NCBI GenBank assembly: GCA_034336665.1
Contig: CM067570.1
Coordinates: 15,607,502-15,671,501 of the forward strand
DNA from: Luscinia megarhynchos
Lineage: Eukaryota; Chordata; Aves; Passeriformes; Turdidae
Direction of reading: 5' to 3'
Length of the DNA: 64,000 nt
The notes under the pieces: model-generated
The model's database searches: none
Seen by the model: only the letters and a program-made list of their open reading frames with translations
What the model was told of the DNA's origin: nothing
Made by a program: the position numbers and the translations under genes
Part shown: piece after piece, positions 21,880-33,112 of the stretch
How positions within the stretch are numbered: position 1 is the stretch's first letter
How the letters are laid out: every line of letters begins with the position of its first letter

Positions 21880-24800
21880 ATGCCGCTCAAGGCCGTCATC
21901 CTCATCGGGGGCCCGCAGAAGGGTAAGTGCGCCGGGCCTGCCCGCGGGGTGTCCCGCCGCGCGGTGCCCCGCCGACCCCGCTCTGCCCCACAGGCACCCG
22001 GTTCCGGCCGCTGTCCTTCGAGGTGCCTAAGCCGCTGTTCCCCGTGGCCGGAGTGCCCATGGTGCAGCACCACATTGAGGCCTGCGCCAAGGTACGGCAG
22101 CCCGGGGGCTGGGGCCGTGGAGCCAAGGGAGAAGTGCCATTCCTTTCCTTTCTGACCCCTTCCTCCGACCCTCCCCAGGTGCCCGGCATGAGGGAGATCC
22201 TGCTGATGGGTTTCTACCAGCCCAACGAGGCCCTCAGCCGCTTTCTCGTGTCGGCGCAGCAGGAGTTCAAGGTTCCCATCAGGTGGGCAGGAGCTCTCTC
22301 AGCCCTGGGGCACAGCCTGGCTCAGCCCCTCACCTGGCAGCCCCGTCAGCGCTCTGGCACTGGGCGGGCGGGCTCTGTCCCGCCGTGGATGGGCACAGCC
22401 TGGTTACCCCGTCAGTTCCACCACCTTTCCTTTGCCTTGGGCCCTGCTCTGGATGGTTCCTACTCCAGAGATGCCTCTCTAGCACAGCTCTAAGCTGTCA
22501 CAGCCTCCTGCTGTGCACTGCCTGCATGAAACCCATCACTGTATGGCAGGATTATGTCTCTCCAGTCCTTTTCCCAGCCCTGCTGCCCCAGTTGGTGCCA
22601 CTAGACACCTGCTTCCCTAAGCCCTCCCTTTTTCCTCCTTGGCTTGTAGGTATCTTCAGGAGTATGCAGCCCTGGGCACGGGTGGTGGCATCTATCACTT
22701 CCGAGACCAGATCCTGTCAGGTGGTGCTGACGCCTTCTTTGTCCTCAACGCAGACGTGTGCTCAGAGTTCCCCTTACAGGAGATGCTGGAGTTTCGTCAG
22801 CAGCATGGGGACATGCACAGCTTTGTCATTCTGGGTACCACAGTGAGTGGCAGTGCTGGGGAGCAGAAGAGCTGCAGTGCTGTGCCATGGGGTTAGAAGC
22901 CAGCAGCTCCTGTGGTGGGTGGGTGCCCCACTGTGAGGTCTGGATTTCATCTGCTCTGCCTCCCAGTGCCTACTGCTCCACCATTGCTAATACTGTCCTT
23001 GTTTCTTAGGCCAACAGGACACAGGCACTGAATTATGGCTGTATCGTGGCAAATGCAGGGACACAGGAGGTACTGGAGGGCCTTGGGGAGTCAAGCACAG
23101 TGTGGGTGGCAGGTGCTGTGCTGCCTGTGTGGGTCTGTGGTCCCAGTGTGCCGCAGAGGGTGTGATGCTGGAAGGAGGGGCTGCAGCCTGGGATTCATGT
23201 CTCTTCCTTCACCTCCAGGTTCAGCACTATGTGGAGAAGCCCAGTACGTTTGTCAGTGAGATCATTAACTGTGGCATCTACCTCTTCACACCTGCCATCT
23301 TCCAGCACATTGGTGAGGTCTTCCAGAGGAACCAACAGGAGCTAGCACTGTGAGTACCTCACTCTGCTCTGTATCCCTCCCACCCCCCTGCTTCCCAGGG
23401 CTGCAGCAGCACGCTCATCCTCCATTCTTTCTCTATCTTTTCTCCTCCTTTGCCATCACTCACTTGTTTCCTGGTCCTGCACCAGCTGTCCTTACCTTGG
23501 GTAAGTCTCCCTCTGTGTCTGCACTTGCTTCTCTCTGGGCTGGATTGATCCTAATGGTAATGCATGCTTTCCCTCCCTTGTCCAAGCTGCTGTTTCCTCT
23601 GCTCTGCTCCTGGTCAGCTTGAGACTTTCTGTCTCCCTTCCTCTCTTCCCACCCCATTCTCATTCAGCTCTCAATAAGAGGCTGAGCAAGCCTTTCACCC
23701 GGGAACGCTCTCCTCCCCTCTCCAGCTCTTTGCACCACTCAGCCTGTCACCTCACATCTCTGCCACCACCCAAGCTAAAATCCAGCTACGCAGGCTCTGG
23801 ACTGGGGACAGGATCATACACCCACCTGGACTAGGTGGGGCTCTTGCACCATCAGCTTCTGGCTCAGAGCTTATTTTGGCTATCCCTCTGCTGCTCTGGG
23901 GCTCAGTGAGGCTGTCCCAACCTAGCCTGACAGCTGGCTCTGTCCCCAGTTTTGGGGAGAAGTGCATGGCTAGGTAGGAATCTGGGATTGTCAAGAGTCC
24001 CTGAATTTGGGGAGGGTAGGTCTGCTGGAGTCCTCAGCTGAGGCCATGACATGAGAGCAGGTGTCTAACAGGACTCTTGCTTGCAGAGAGGAAAGCTCCA
24101 ATGGCTGGCAGCGTGCAGAAGTGATACGGCTAGAGCAGGATGTTTTCACAGCCCTGGCTGGGAGTGGCAAACTCTATGTCTACAAAACTGATGGCTTCTG
24201 GAGCCAGATCAAGTCAGCTGGGTAAGTGCTGCAACTGAAGTTGGTGTAGCAGGAACATCAAGTGATCTGTACCAGGGATGGGAGTGATCTGTATCATGGC
24301 TGGGAGTGCCGGGTGCTCAGGCAGAGGCCTGGGGGTGGGTGGGCGGTGCTGATTTTGGATCCTCCTCTGCCCTGGTAGTGCCAGAGTGACAATAACAATC
24401 CTCTGCTTTTCCTCCTCCAGCTCTGCTATCTATGCCAGCCGCCTTTACCTGAACCAGTACAGCAAAAGCCACCCAGAGAGACTGGCCCAGAACAAACCTG
24501 GAGGCCCTGTCATCCGAGGTACCATTCTGACACCCTAATGCATTTGGGGCTGCCTAGGGAGGCAGTGGCACCCACAAGTGGGACCTCCCCTATCTGAGAG
24601 GCAGGTGCTGGGTAAGTTGCCTCCCCTGAATCCACTGCCTTGTGTTGCAGGGAATGTGTACATCCACCCGACAGCCTCCATCGACAGCACTGCAGTGGTG
24701 AGTGCAGGCTGTGGGGGCCCTGGGGGAGGGACATGCTCAGGGGTGCTGAAGCCATCGCTGTCCCTGTCCTCATCACCTCCCTCTGTCCTCACAGCTGGGC

Positions 24801-25336
24801 CCCAACGTCTCCATTGGGGAGGGTGTGACAGTGGGCGCTGGTGTGCGTGTGCGAGAGTCCATCGTCCTGCACGGCGCCTCACTCCATGTAAGTGGGGCTT
24901 GCCTGAGGGAGTAGGTGTCAACCCCCACCCCTCGCAGGGGGGCAGCAGCAGCCTGCATTCCCTTCTCCTTCACCCCAGGACCACACCTGTGTCCTCAATA
25001 CCATTGTGGGCTGGGACAGCACAATTGGGCGCTGGGCCCGGGTTGAAGGAACACCCAGCGACCCCAACCCCAACGATCCCTATGCCAAGATCGACAGCGA
25101 GACGCTTTTCCGGGATGGGCGCCTCACACCGTCCATCACAATCCTGGGTACGTCTCTGCTGTGTGGAGTCACCAGGCCCTGCCCACCAAGGCAGCTTCTC
25201 CCCTCCAGCTAAACTCCTTTGTGTTCTCCCCTCAGGCTGCAGTGTCACTATTCCTGCTGAGGTCGTTATTCTCAACTCCATTGTCCTTCCTCACAAGGAG
25301 CTGAGCCGAAGCTACAAAAACCAGATTATCCTGTGA
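21880..25336 (+). CDS. GMPPA: GMPPA, GDP-mannose pyrophosphorylase regulatory subunit A
   Basis: GMPPA is the cytosolic regulatory partner of the enzyme GMPPB, which makes GDP-mannose for glycosylation; GMPPA senses GDP-mannose and damps GMPPB, and its loss causes the AAMR syndrome in people. Coding exons: 21880-21922, 21994-22091, 22179-22282, 22650-22842, 23010-23069, 23219-23349, 24087-24221, 24421-24518, 24651-24697, 24795-24887, 24979-25147, 25236-25336. These give 423 codons plus TGA (human 420), with every junction in phase. Residues 1-~250 form the nucleotidyltransferase fold ([34 protein letters not shown]); ~288-423 form the left-handed beta-helix with hexapeptide repeats (VYIHPTA, VSIGEGV) and the conserved end [11 protein letters not shown]...NQIIL. 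The loop GGPQKGTRFRP carries the GMPPA-type insertion relative to the catalytic GGxGTRLRP. The gene is intact. Confidence 0.98.
23350..24086 (+). other. GMPPA intron, nothing recognised
   Basis: The longest GMPPA intron (737 bases), pyrimidine-rich in its first half. No exon, repeat or motif stands out. Confidence 0.6.
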
Positions 25337-25480
25337 GTCACGAGCAGCACCTGCCACCTCCCTGCTGTGCCCTGCAACAAGAGCCTGCACTGAGACCTCA
25401 CATCCTGGGAGGTTCTCAGCAACCCCAGAGGGGTAGATGCAGGCCAGGAGCCCTGCAAGTGCCTGACTACTGCTCCAGAC

Positions 25481-25486
25481 ATTAAA
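25481..25486 (+). terminator. GMPPA poly(A) signal ATTAAA
   Basis: The common variant hexamer ATTAAA lies 145 bases after the GMPPA stop codon, giving a short 3' UTR. Confidence 0.7.
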
Positions 25487-25499
25487 GCTGATGAGCATC

Positions 25500-27260
25500 A
25501 GCCTTGCATGCTGCTTCTCTTGCAGCCCAGGGACAGCCCTGGGCCAGGGTGAAGGCTCTGGGGACAGTACGTGGCTCTGGTAGCAGCCTGTGGGTATATG
25601 CAGGGAGCACTTGCTGCCTGCAGTGTCTTGAATCCAACTTCACTAAAGGACACTATCAGCACCACCTTACCACTCCTCACCAGGCTCTCCCTGCACCATT
25701 TTCTATCTTCAACTCCCTGGAAGGTCTTGGCCCATCTCCAAGACCTGGGAGTTTTGAATGTGCCTGTCATGTGTAGGCAGCTCACCCCACAGGAGTAGAT
25801 TGAGGCTCTTGATTTCAGCATGATTGCAACAGCCTGAGCTGGGCTCCTGCCTACTGCTGGGAAAACAGCAGTGCCAGGCTGTCCTAAGGGCACTGGCACA
25901 CACATGAGGGCTGGGTCAGACTAGTGGCCTGCTGGCCCTGGAAGGATCTGCAAGAACACCCCTTCCCCCAGTACCACCTCTGCCCCCATTGGCTCAGTGT
26001 GAGCCAGGAGAGCTGCCAGCCCTACCAAGCCTGCTCCTGTCAGGTTGAGACCTATGCCTGCTCCCTAGGCAGGGCTCAGAGTGAGGGGAGCAAGCCCCTG
26101 CTATACTGGTGGGCCAACAGCCTCCTTCACAGCAGCATGGCTGGAGCTTGGGAGGGCTCACTGCATATCTCCCCTTGTCACCAGCCACATCCACTGGGCA
26201 CCAGAGCAATCAACTTACGTGTGTGCAAGTGGCAGAGATTTAGCACCTCACTTTTCCTCAAAAAACCTGATTTTATGGAAGGCAGTTTCCTCCTGAGCCT
26301 GGAATAGATTGTCTGCAGTAACAAATGCTGCCCTTTATCCTTTTACCTCCCTGGTTTTAAACTCTGTGCTAAAGCCCTGCACTCCACCAAGGGCCTTATC
26401 ACACCTCTCATTTTCAGCGAGGCACTGTATTAGGTATTCTTCATCCATCCAGTACCATCCCAGTTTGATGGATTTGGAGTAAATCCTTTCTCCCAGCCCT
26501 GTGCCTTCCTGTGCCAGTTCTCCTGTGGTCCTGGGCAGGGATTAGCTGTTCCCTAGTTTTAAGCACATTAAACTCCTTCAGTTTTGCCTCTGCCTTGGAT
26601 GTGTTAATTTCCTTGCCCTCTGGTGTACACTCCTGTGCTGGGAAAAACTAAGCCAAAGTACTTGCTTTCAGGATTACACATGAGTTTTCTCCCACGTGCC
26701 CTATCTGGTCTGGCTTTTAGTAGGGACAGAGGTTTATTGGCTGCTCGATGGCGCATAGGGACAGTTCTTATCCCTGTTGTGTAATGCCTCTTTTCCCTAA
26801 ATTCCCTCTGCAGTGCTTGCCCCTTCTGCAGAGTTATCTGGGGGACAAGCCCTTCCTGGGACATTGCTCCATTACAGCATGATTCTGCTTCCCCCTCTTG
26901 GAGGGAAAGAGCTGTACATCTCAGCCCTGCTTGGGCTTTGTGCACCTCTAGCACTGCCCGGGCTAGAGGGGAGGAAGGAGTTAAAGAGGCCTCCACTGAG
27001 GTGCCAGGAAGTCTGGAAACACTTTAAGGTTGTCCTGCCCTGAGCAGCAACAGCTCCAATTACTTCCAACATCTGGGCTCAAAGAGGGGCCTCCCACATC
27101 AGAGGCTGCAGAGCAGAAGAATAGGGCTTCAGCTTGGGTGGGAGGGGACTCTGCCTGCCCTCCCAAAGCAGAGGTTCTGGGGAGCAGAACCTGCCCAGCC
27201 AGGCTTGAACGAGCCCCAACCCCTGGCAGCAGCACGGCAGGACAGACAGCAGCCACAGCC
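25500..27260. other. Intergenic region between convergent genes
   Basis: A 1.8-kb spacer between the 3' ends of GMPPA (plus) and the RACGAP1-like gene (minus). It is less GC-rich from 26,220 to 26,800. I see no exon, transposon or array in it. Confidence 0.6.
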
Positions 27261-27281
27261 AGGTGTGTTTTGCTGCAAACA

Positions 27282-27287
27282 TTTATT
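27282..27287 (-). terminator. RACGAP1-like poly(A) signal
   Basis: TTTATT on the plus strand is AATAAA on the minus strand, 211 bases beyond the stop codon of the RACGAP1-like gene, giving a short 3' UTR. Confidence 0.7.
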
Positions 27288-27497
27288 ACAACTTTTAAAC
27301 CTGATTCAAAGTACAAGCACTAGGGTACCGTCCCTGCCACCACAGCTGGACAGAGCCAGCTCTGCTCCCCAGTCCCCAGGGAAGCAGAGCAGAGCTTTGA
27401 GCTCGGCACTGTCACTCCACAGGCAGCTGCCTGGTCCTGCAGTCTTTGCTCCTCCTCCAGTGCCAGCGCCTTGTCCCGAGGGAGCCACTGCTGCAGG

Positions 27498-30400
27498 CTA
27501 CACAGGAGAAGGGAAGAACCGGCCCACCTTCTTTGGGGCCGGCCCCTGCCTGCGTGGGGAGAGATGAGTCAGGGGTACAAAGCGAGCTCCCCTGGGCCCC
27601 CACCCACGCCCAACAGCACTCACGGGGGCCGGGTGGCAGTGCCCACGCAGCTCCGCAGGCTGCCGGGGAGGCAGCAGGTACCAGCCGGGCTCAGCTGGGC
27701 CTGCCCTGGGCTCCGGAGAGGCAACGGGCTGGAAGAACGATTCTGCAGGACAGAGTGGGGACAGCTATCACCCCCAGCCATGGACAACCAGGACCCTTCA
27801 AAGAAGCCAAAGGCCAGGGCGGGTGGGGGCTGGAGCTCCTGTGCTCACCACATTCACGTTTCGGGGCTGGCACTGGCACCAGGTTCTCCTGCTCCGTCTC
27901 CACAAAGCCTCTCCAGAAGTCAGGCGGCAGCGAAAGGAGACGAGCCACCACCTGGGCAGTGAGAGGTGTAGGGTGGGGACACTGGCAGTGCCCAGGGTAC
28001 AGCCCACACCTCAGGGACCCCTCACCTTGCACTGCCGGGGCGTATCCTCCATGATGGCGAGCGGTGTGGGGTTGGCTGAGCCGTGTCCCACCAGTGTAGG
28101 GCCAAACACACGGGACAGGTTGAACACATCCATCTTGCAGTCAGGGCTGTGTGACACTCTGTGATGGGGGACGGGGGCGTGAGCATGCTGCCCAGCCCAG
28201 GGGCTCCTCATCCACAGCTTCCCTGCTCTAGGGCACGAAGCCTGGGTGAGGGGCAGAGAGCCAGGAGATGGGGACAGACCAGTGCCGGGATGAGCCACTC
28301 ACCTGAGCAGGTGCAGCATGAGGAAGGCCAGGGTGTCCCTGTTGGCTGGGGGCAGCTTGCTCACCACATGGCGCAGGGCTGTGTCACTGGCAGCATCATC
28401 GGGGATGTCTGTGGCAGTGCCAGCGAGCACTGTTAGGGGAGAAGCAATCCCTTACCCCTCCCTCACACCTGGGGACCCCCTGCTCACCAGCAGCCCTCAG
28501 GAAGGCAGGGTGGAGGCTGAAGGTGACCAGCGGTTCCTTGAGCCCCCGCAGAAAGTCCTTGAGCACCCCGCACACCACATGGATGTCAGCCACGCTGCTG
28601 AGGGCAGGCAGCGCCCCCAGCCCGCAGCAGCCTGCGCTTCCACTCCCGCACCAGCTGCTCCGCGCCTGGCACCCGGTACAGCCCTGTCTGGGGCACAGGG
28701 AAAGGGGCTCAGCCCTGTGGGAACCACAGCTTTCCACCTGCACCATCCTGGCCCCTACCTCTGTCAAGCCGCGTGCCTCCACCTCGGTCACACACTGCAC
28801 CACCAGTGCGGGCACCAGGGGCGGCGTGGAGGGCGCGAAAGTCAGCCAGCACACCCTGGGGAGAACAATGCCAACCTTCGTTGTGCCCACCGCCCAGCCC
28901 TGCAGCCAGGCTGGGCAGAGGCCCGGCATCCTAGGGCCAGTAGCCCTGAAGCCTCATGGGGACATGGAGAGGCGCCCCAAGCACTGCTGTGCCCCCCTCA
29001 CCTCGCGGGGCCAGGCGTGGTGGTGAGGCCTGGGTGCGCAGAGGCTGGGGCACTGCTCCCGGCACTTGGTGTGCAGCAGCAGCTGGCACAGGCAGCACTT
29101 GATGGCAGTCTTCCCAAAGCGGATGCGGGAGCCACACACATGACATGGCTCAGGGCGGATAACCTGGAGAGGGGGAACGGGATCAGGGGCCCCCCTTCTT
29201 GCAGATATCCAGTACCTTTATCTTTTATCTGGTATCCTTTATCTTCTCCCAGCCAGGTCCCACTGTCTCCATCCATTCCCCTTGCAGAGCTAAGGGGTTG
29301 GGGAATGAATGACAGCCTGGCCCCAAACCCCATAACTCTATCCCCTGCCCACCTCCCCAGGGGAAATAGAGCCGGGTCACGCACCGTTTTGGAAGTGAAC
29401 TTGTGCTGGACTGGTGGGAGACTCTGTGGAGGGGAGGGGAAGGGGGCTGGTGCTGGCTGTCCCACTGAGCTGCCCTCAGCGTGGCTCTCCTGTCCTGCAG
29501 CACAGCAGCCTCGATCTTCACTGGTGCCCCACACCGTGGTTATCTCTGCAGGGGGAGGAGGCCGTGGAGGGACACCTGAAAGGTAAGCCACTCCATCATC
29601 TGGGGCCTTCCCACCTCCCAGGGAGTCTCTGCACGAGACAGTGGCACTTGGCATGTCCAGAGGGCCCCGGTACCTCCATGGTGGGGACAAGCATCCCCCA
29701 ACAGATCTCCCCCTCCCCTGTGACAGCAGCACCTTGAGGCTAGCCCCACACCACCCCTCAACCCCTCTTCTCAGCCCTTCCTGTGACCTGCACCTGTGGA
29801 GAAACGATGTCCCTGGCGAGAGCGGCGTTGAGGCACCAGAACAGCAGGCATGAGGTTGTCAGCAGGGCCTGGGACCTCAGCAGGAGGGGGCATAGAGGGG
29901 ACACTCACCTGTCAAAATGAGAGACCAGTAAGATATGTGACTGCAGCCCCACAGTTTTCCAACATCTCCCACATGATCTCTGGTCCACCTGATCACCATC
30001 CCTGTGGTCCTGCACAGCCAGGGAAATGCTGCCACCATGGGTACAGAGGGGATGCAGGCTTCAGGGCAGTGGTCTGGCATAGCCAGGGATGCTGTCCCCA
30101 CTGGGACCAAGGCGATACAGGCTGCAGGACAGGCAGGACCCGCAGGAGACAGCTGAGCACTGTCCTCACAGCATCCACAGGAGTGAGGGCTGCAGCACTG
30201 CCTTCTGGCACTGAGAAAACCCACGCACCCCATCCCTGCCCAGGGCACGCTGGGGTCTCTACTCACGGCATTATGGGGTACCACAGAAGAACGGTGCCGC
30301 TTTGCCATCACCACAGGGCCAACCTGAGGGGCCAGGGACACACGCTGGAAACAGAAGACAGCATGAAGAGCAGGCAGAGACCTCCCTCCCTGACTTTTCC

Positions 30401-32121
30401 CCACACCCCAGAGTACCCAAGCCAAGTGACCTCAGCCCAACAAAATGTCCCAGTCTCACCCTACTCCTCCAGCACTGCCTGCCCCACACCAGGTATCATG
30501 GGGACCCAGGCTTCCCCACTGGGTCAGAGCCAGCCCCTGGGGCTGGGGGAAGCCAGGTCAGGCCTGCAATGCAGAGGTGCAAGCAGAGCGGGGTGCGGGA
30601 TGCCCACACGTGGTGATGAATTATTGAGGAGCCCAGCTGGGCCACGGTGGAGCGTAATGGAGTTTCTATTGATCGTGGGAGGTTTGCCGAGAGACGATGC
30701 TCCCAGCCCAGCATCAATAAATTAAATTCCCTTCCAGGCTCCTTGCAGCCTCCTGTACTGGGATGGAGAAGTATCTGGGTGTCCTCACCTTGCATGGCAC
30801 AGGGCCAGCACCCCAGCCTGGGATGCACACTGGGACCTGGGTGGGCAAAGGGACCCAAAGGGCACATTGAAGGAGTGTGGTCAGAGTTGGGGGATCCTCA
30901 GCCACACAGAGGCACAGACACCACCTCAACACCAGCCCCCAAAACCGCCACATCCCAGCATTTCCTCATACCTGCCTGTCGGGAACTTTGCGCTTCAGGG
31001 TCTGCACCACCATTTCAACATCCTGAAAGGCAGTAGGGAGTCTGAGGCTACATCAGGCCAGGGGCATCCCCAGCATTTATCTCCAGCTATGATAGCAGCC
31101 CACCCCTTACCACAGATATACAAAGGGGGCTGTGCCACTGCAGAAGTGGGGCAAAACTATCCACTCATTATTGGGGTAAATCCTGAGACTCAGAGCAGAA
31201 CACTTCTTACCACATCATCCTCAGTGCGGTCATAGCTGATATCGGAGTGGGACAGGAGGGACTGGCACGACTCATCCGCTGCAGATGACCTGCAGAGTGA
31301 GCTCAGCTGGAGCAATTTCCCCCTCAGCCAGCACCTACTTGTGCAGCTACTCCTGGAGCCCACAGCTGATGCTTCTGCAGAGCCCAAGCACCTCCTTGCT
31401 CAGCCAGCCCCTCAAGCCCAGCAGTGATGAAGGGGAGAGGGGCACAGCCGACCCCACCCCAGGGCTGCCCGAGGGCTGGGGTGAGGAACGCCACCCTGCT
31501 CACCTCCTGATGGGTGCCACGGCTGCCCCAAGGCGCCAGCCAGCCAGGCTACTGAGAACAGAGCCCTGCTCCCTGCTCAGTGCCTCGCTGCCCCATGGCT
31601 CCCGCATTAGCAACTCAAGGACCAGCTGAAGTTTGCGCTCCTGCAAGTGGAACAGGGTGGTGGTGAGCAGGCTGAGGGCCCCGCAGCCAGCCCCGCGGGG
31701 TGCCCCTGCGGCCAGCCCCCGGACCTGCTTCTCCAGCTCAGCCTCTGCCCGGTGCCGCTTCTTCATCTCCACCTCCACTTGGTTTCGGGCGTGCTTGAGC
31801 TTCACCTCCAGTGCTGCCCGCTCGGCCTCCACACGGGCCAGCTGCTCGCGGGCACGACGCCCATCCTGCTCCAGCCTGCAGCATCTCTGGCGCGTCGCCT
31901 CAAAGCACCGAGCTATCCGGATGTAGTCTGGGGAAAACAGCAGTGGGTGGTCAGCCGGGACGGGGGGCCAGCCCCCCGCTTGCCCAGACCATGCCGGCGG
32001 CAGAGGCGAGGATGCCGAAGGCTTACACACACCCACCTTCCTCCACGTTGCCGCTGAGCTCCAGGAGCTGCAGCCCCCGCTCCAGCCGGACCAGGAGCCG
32101 CCCGCAACGCTGCCGCAGCAT
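27498..32121 (-). CDS. RACGAP1-like Rho GTPase-activating protein (RACGAP1 paralogue, frame-broken as read)
   Basis: RACGAP1 (MgcRacGAP/CYK-4) pairs with the kinesin KIF23 to form centralspindlin and controls RhoA/Rac at the division plane. This gene encodes the same architecture, about 613 codons (human RACGAP1 632). Exons, 5' to 3': 32121-32037, 31927-31725, 31640-31504, 31289-31211, 31022-30972, 30344-30267, (unresolved), 29868-29794, 29545-29385, 29163-29002, 28855-28759, 28687-28488, 28408-28303, 28158-28026, 27951-27849, 27742-27624, 27549-27498 (stop TAG). Residues ~29-96 form the coiled coil (ALEVKLKHARNQVEVEMKKR); ~283-335 a C1 finger with every H/C ligand; ~345-556 RhoGAP with arginine finger GLYR and KDFLRGLKEP; the tail KKVGRFFPSPV mirrors the RACGAP1 end. 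Three one-base insertions break the frame (exons 28855, 28687 and 27742). It is either a decaying copy or carries homopolymer errors. I call it a paralogue by position and divergence, not RACGAP1 itself. Confidence 0.88.
27624..27742 (-). other. Third frame break, C-terminal exon of RACGAP1-like gene
   Basis: The exon starts in the frame SFFQPVASPE (human RACGAP1 SLLGPVTTPE) but must end in the next frame to join the last exon, QGPAPKKVGRFFPSPV. It is 119 bases where 118 would fit. A C4 run (CTCCCCGG) lies in the switch zone. Confidence 0.65.
28488..28855 (-). other. Two frame breaks in the RhoGAP domain
   Basis: Exon 28855-28759 begins GVLADF in phase with the C1 exon, but the RACGAP1-like continuation (VPALVVQCVTEVEARGLTE) needs one base less after GACTTT; the exon is 97 bases where 96 fit. 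Exon 28687-28488 starts TGLYRVPG and ends HVVCGVLKDFLRGLKEP in another frame; it is 200 bases where 199 fit, with a G5 run at the switch. Both are +1 events in homopolymers. Confidence 0.8.
29869..30266 (-). other. Intron(s) with an unresolved small exon, RACGAP1-like gene
   Basis: Exon 30344-30267 ends in phase 0 at a strong donor, while exon 29868-29794 (...VPQRRSRQGHRF) needs phase 1. A small exon or a different donor must lie between. A candidate ends at a good donor (CAG|GTGAGT, exon end about 29,913), but I cannot find a 3' splice site that gives it the right phase. Confidence 0.5.
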
Positions 32122-33050
32122 CCCGCCGTCCGGGACGGGACGGGGCCGGGCCCCCGCAGCCAGGCACCCCCTTCCCACGTATCCACCCGCAGCTCCTGCC
32201 CCACGCTTTCCTCCGACCGCCGGGACACTCCGTGGGGCCCCGGGACGGCGCAGGCTCGGGGGCGAGGGGCCCTCCCGGCCGGCCTATGTGGGCCGGGGGC
32301 CGGGGTGGAGCCCGTCCCGGCCCCGCCTCCGCCTCCCGCCGCACCGGGTCCGGCCCGCCGGCCCGGAGGTGGAGCATTGCCGGGACCCCAGGGCGGTGGA
32401 GCATTGCCGGGATCCTAGGGCGTGGGATGCCCCGGGGTGCGGGTGGCAGCACTGGCTGCAAGGATGCGGAGCAGGGTGAAGGGTGCCTTTGGGGACGAGG
32501 GATGCCCAGGCACTGGGTGTATCCCGATGAGAGCGCTTAAGGGGTGAGGGGCAGTGGGTGCGGGGTGCTCGGGGCGTGCGGGGGCATCGGGGGCACCACC
32601 GGGCGTAGGAGGCGCTGCGGGTGCAGGGGTGCTGGAGGGGGCACCACTTTCCCACGGCCGCATCCCGGGAACGGCGCGGGAGGGGCCGGAGGAGCCCATG
32701 TCCTTGTCCGCTGTCCCCAGCGCTGTCCCGCGTACCGGGCGGGGGCGGCGGGGATGCCCCGCACCGGCTCTCCCGCCTGGTCCGTGTCCTGCAGATGGAG
32801 CCACCTCCCCGCCGCAAAGCCCCGCCGCTGCCCGCGTTGCCCGTACTCTGCCCGCGGGTCCCTTGCCCGGAGGGTCCCCAGGGCTGCCCCCGGCCCCGTG
32901 CCCCCTCCTTGCCGCAGCCCCCGGGTCCTGGCGGCCCTGCTTTTCCTAGTGAGAGTCCGGGCAGTGTGCGGAGGGCGCCGGTGAAAGGCAGCTCCCCCTC
33001 CCCGGTGCCTGTCCCGACCTGCTACACATACCGGGAATAGCAGCGGGGCT
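32122..33050 (-). promoter_or_regulatory. CpG-island promoter of the RACGAP1-like gene
   Basis: Dense CpG and GC-rich sequence covers and extends upstream of the minus-strand ATG at 32121, as expected for a cell-cycle or housekeeping promoter. Long open frames on both strands here are a by-product of the GC content. Confidence 0.65.
32368..32421. repeat. 27-bp tandem duplication
   Basis: Two nearly identical 27-bp units beginning GGTGGAGCATTGCCGGGA stand head to tail in the CpG island. Confidence 0.75.
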
Positions 33051-33070
33051 GGCGGCAGGGCTGGGCGTGC

Positions 33071-33112
33071 AAGTCCCTGCACACACAGACACACACACAT
33101 ACAAACACACAG
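33071..33112. repeat. CA-rich microsatellite
   Basis: Imperfect (CA)n with interruptions (cacacacagacacacacaca...). Confidence 0.75.

Noticed and set aside
26220..26800. Less GC-rich stretch that could be an old CR1 LINE or other repeat
   Set aside because: No diagnostic reverse-transcriptase frame or CR1 3' end seen; left as unique intergenic DNA.
28318..29586. 422-codon open frame on the plus strand
   Set aside because: It runs antisense through five RACGAP1-like exons and their introns; low-complexity Pro/Ala/Gly composition.
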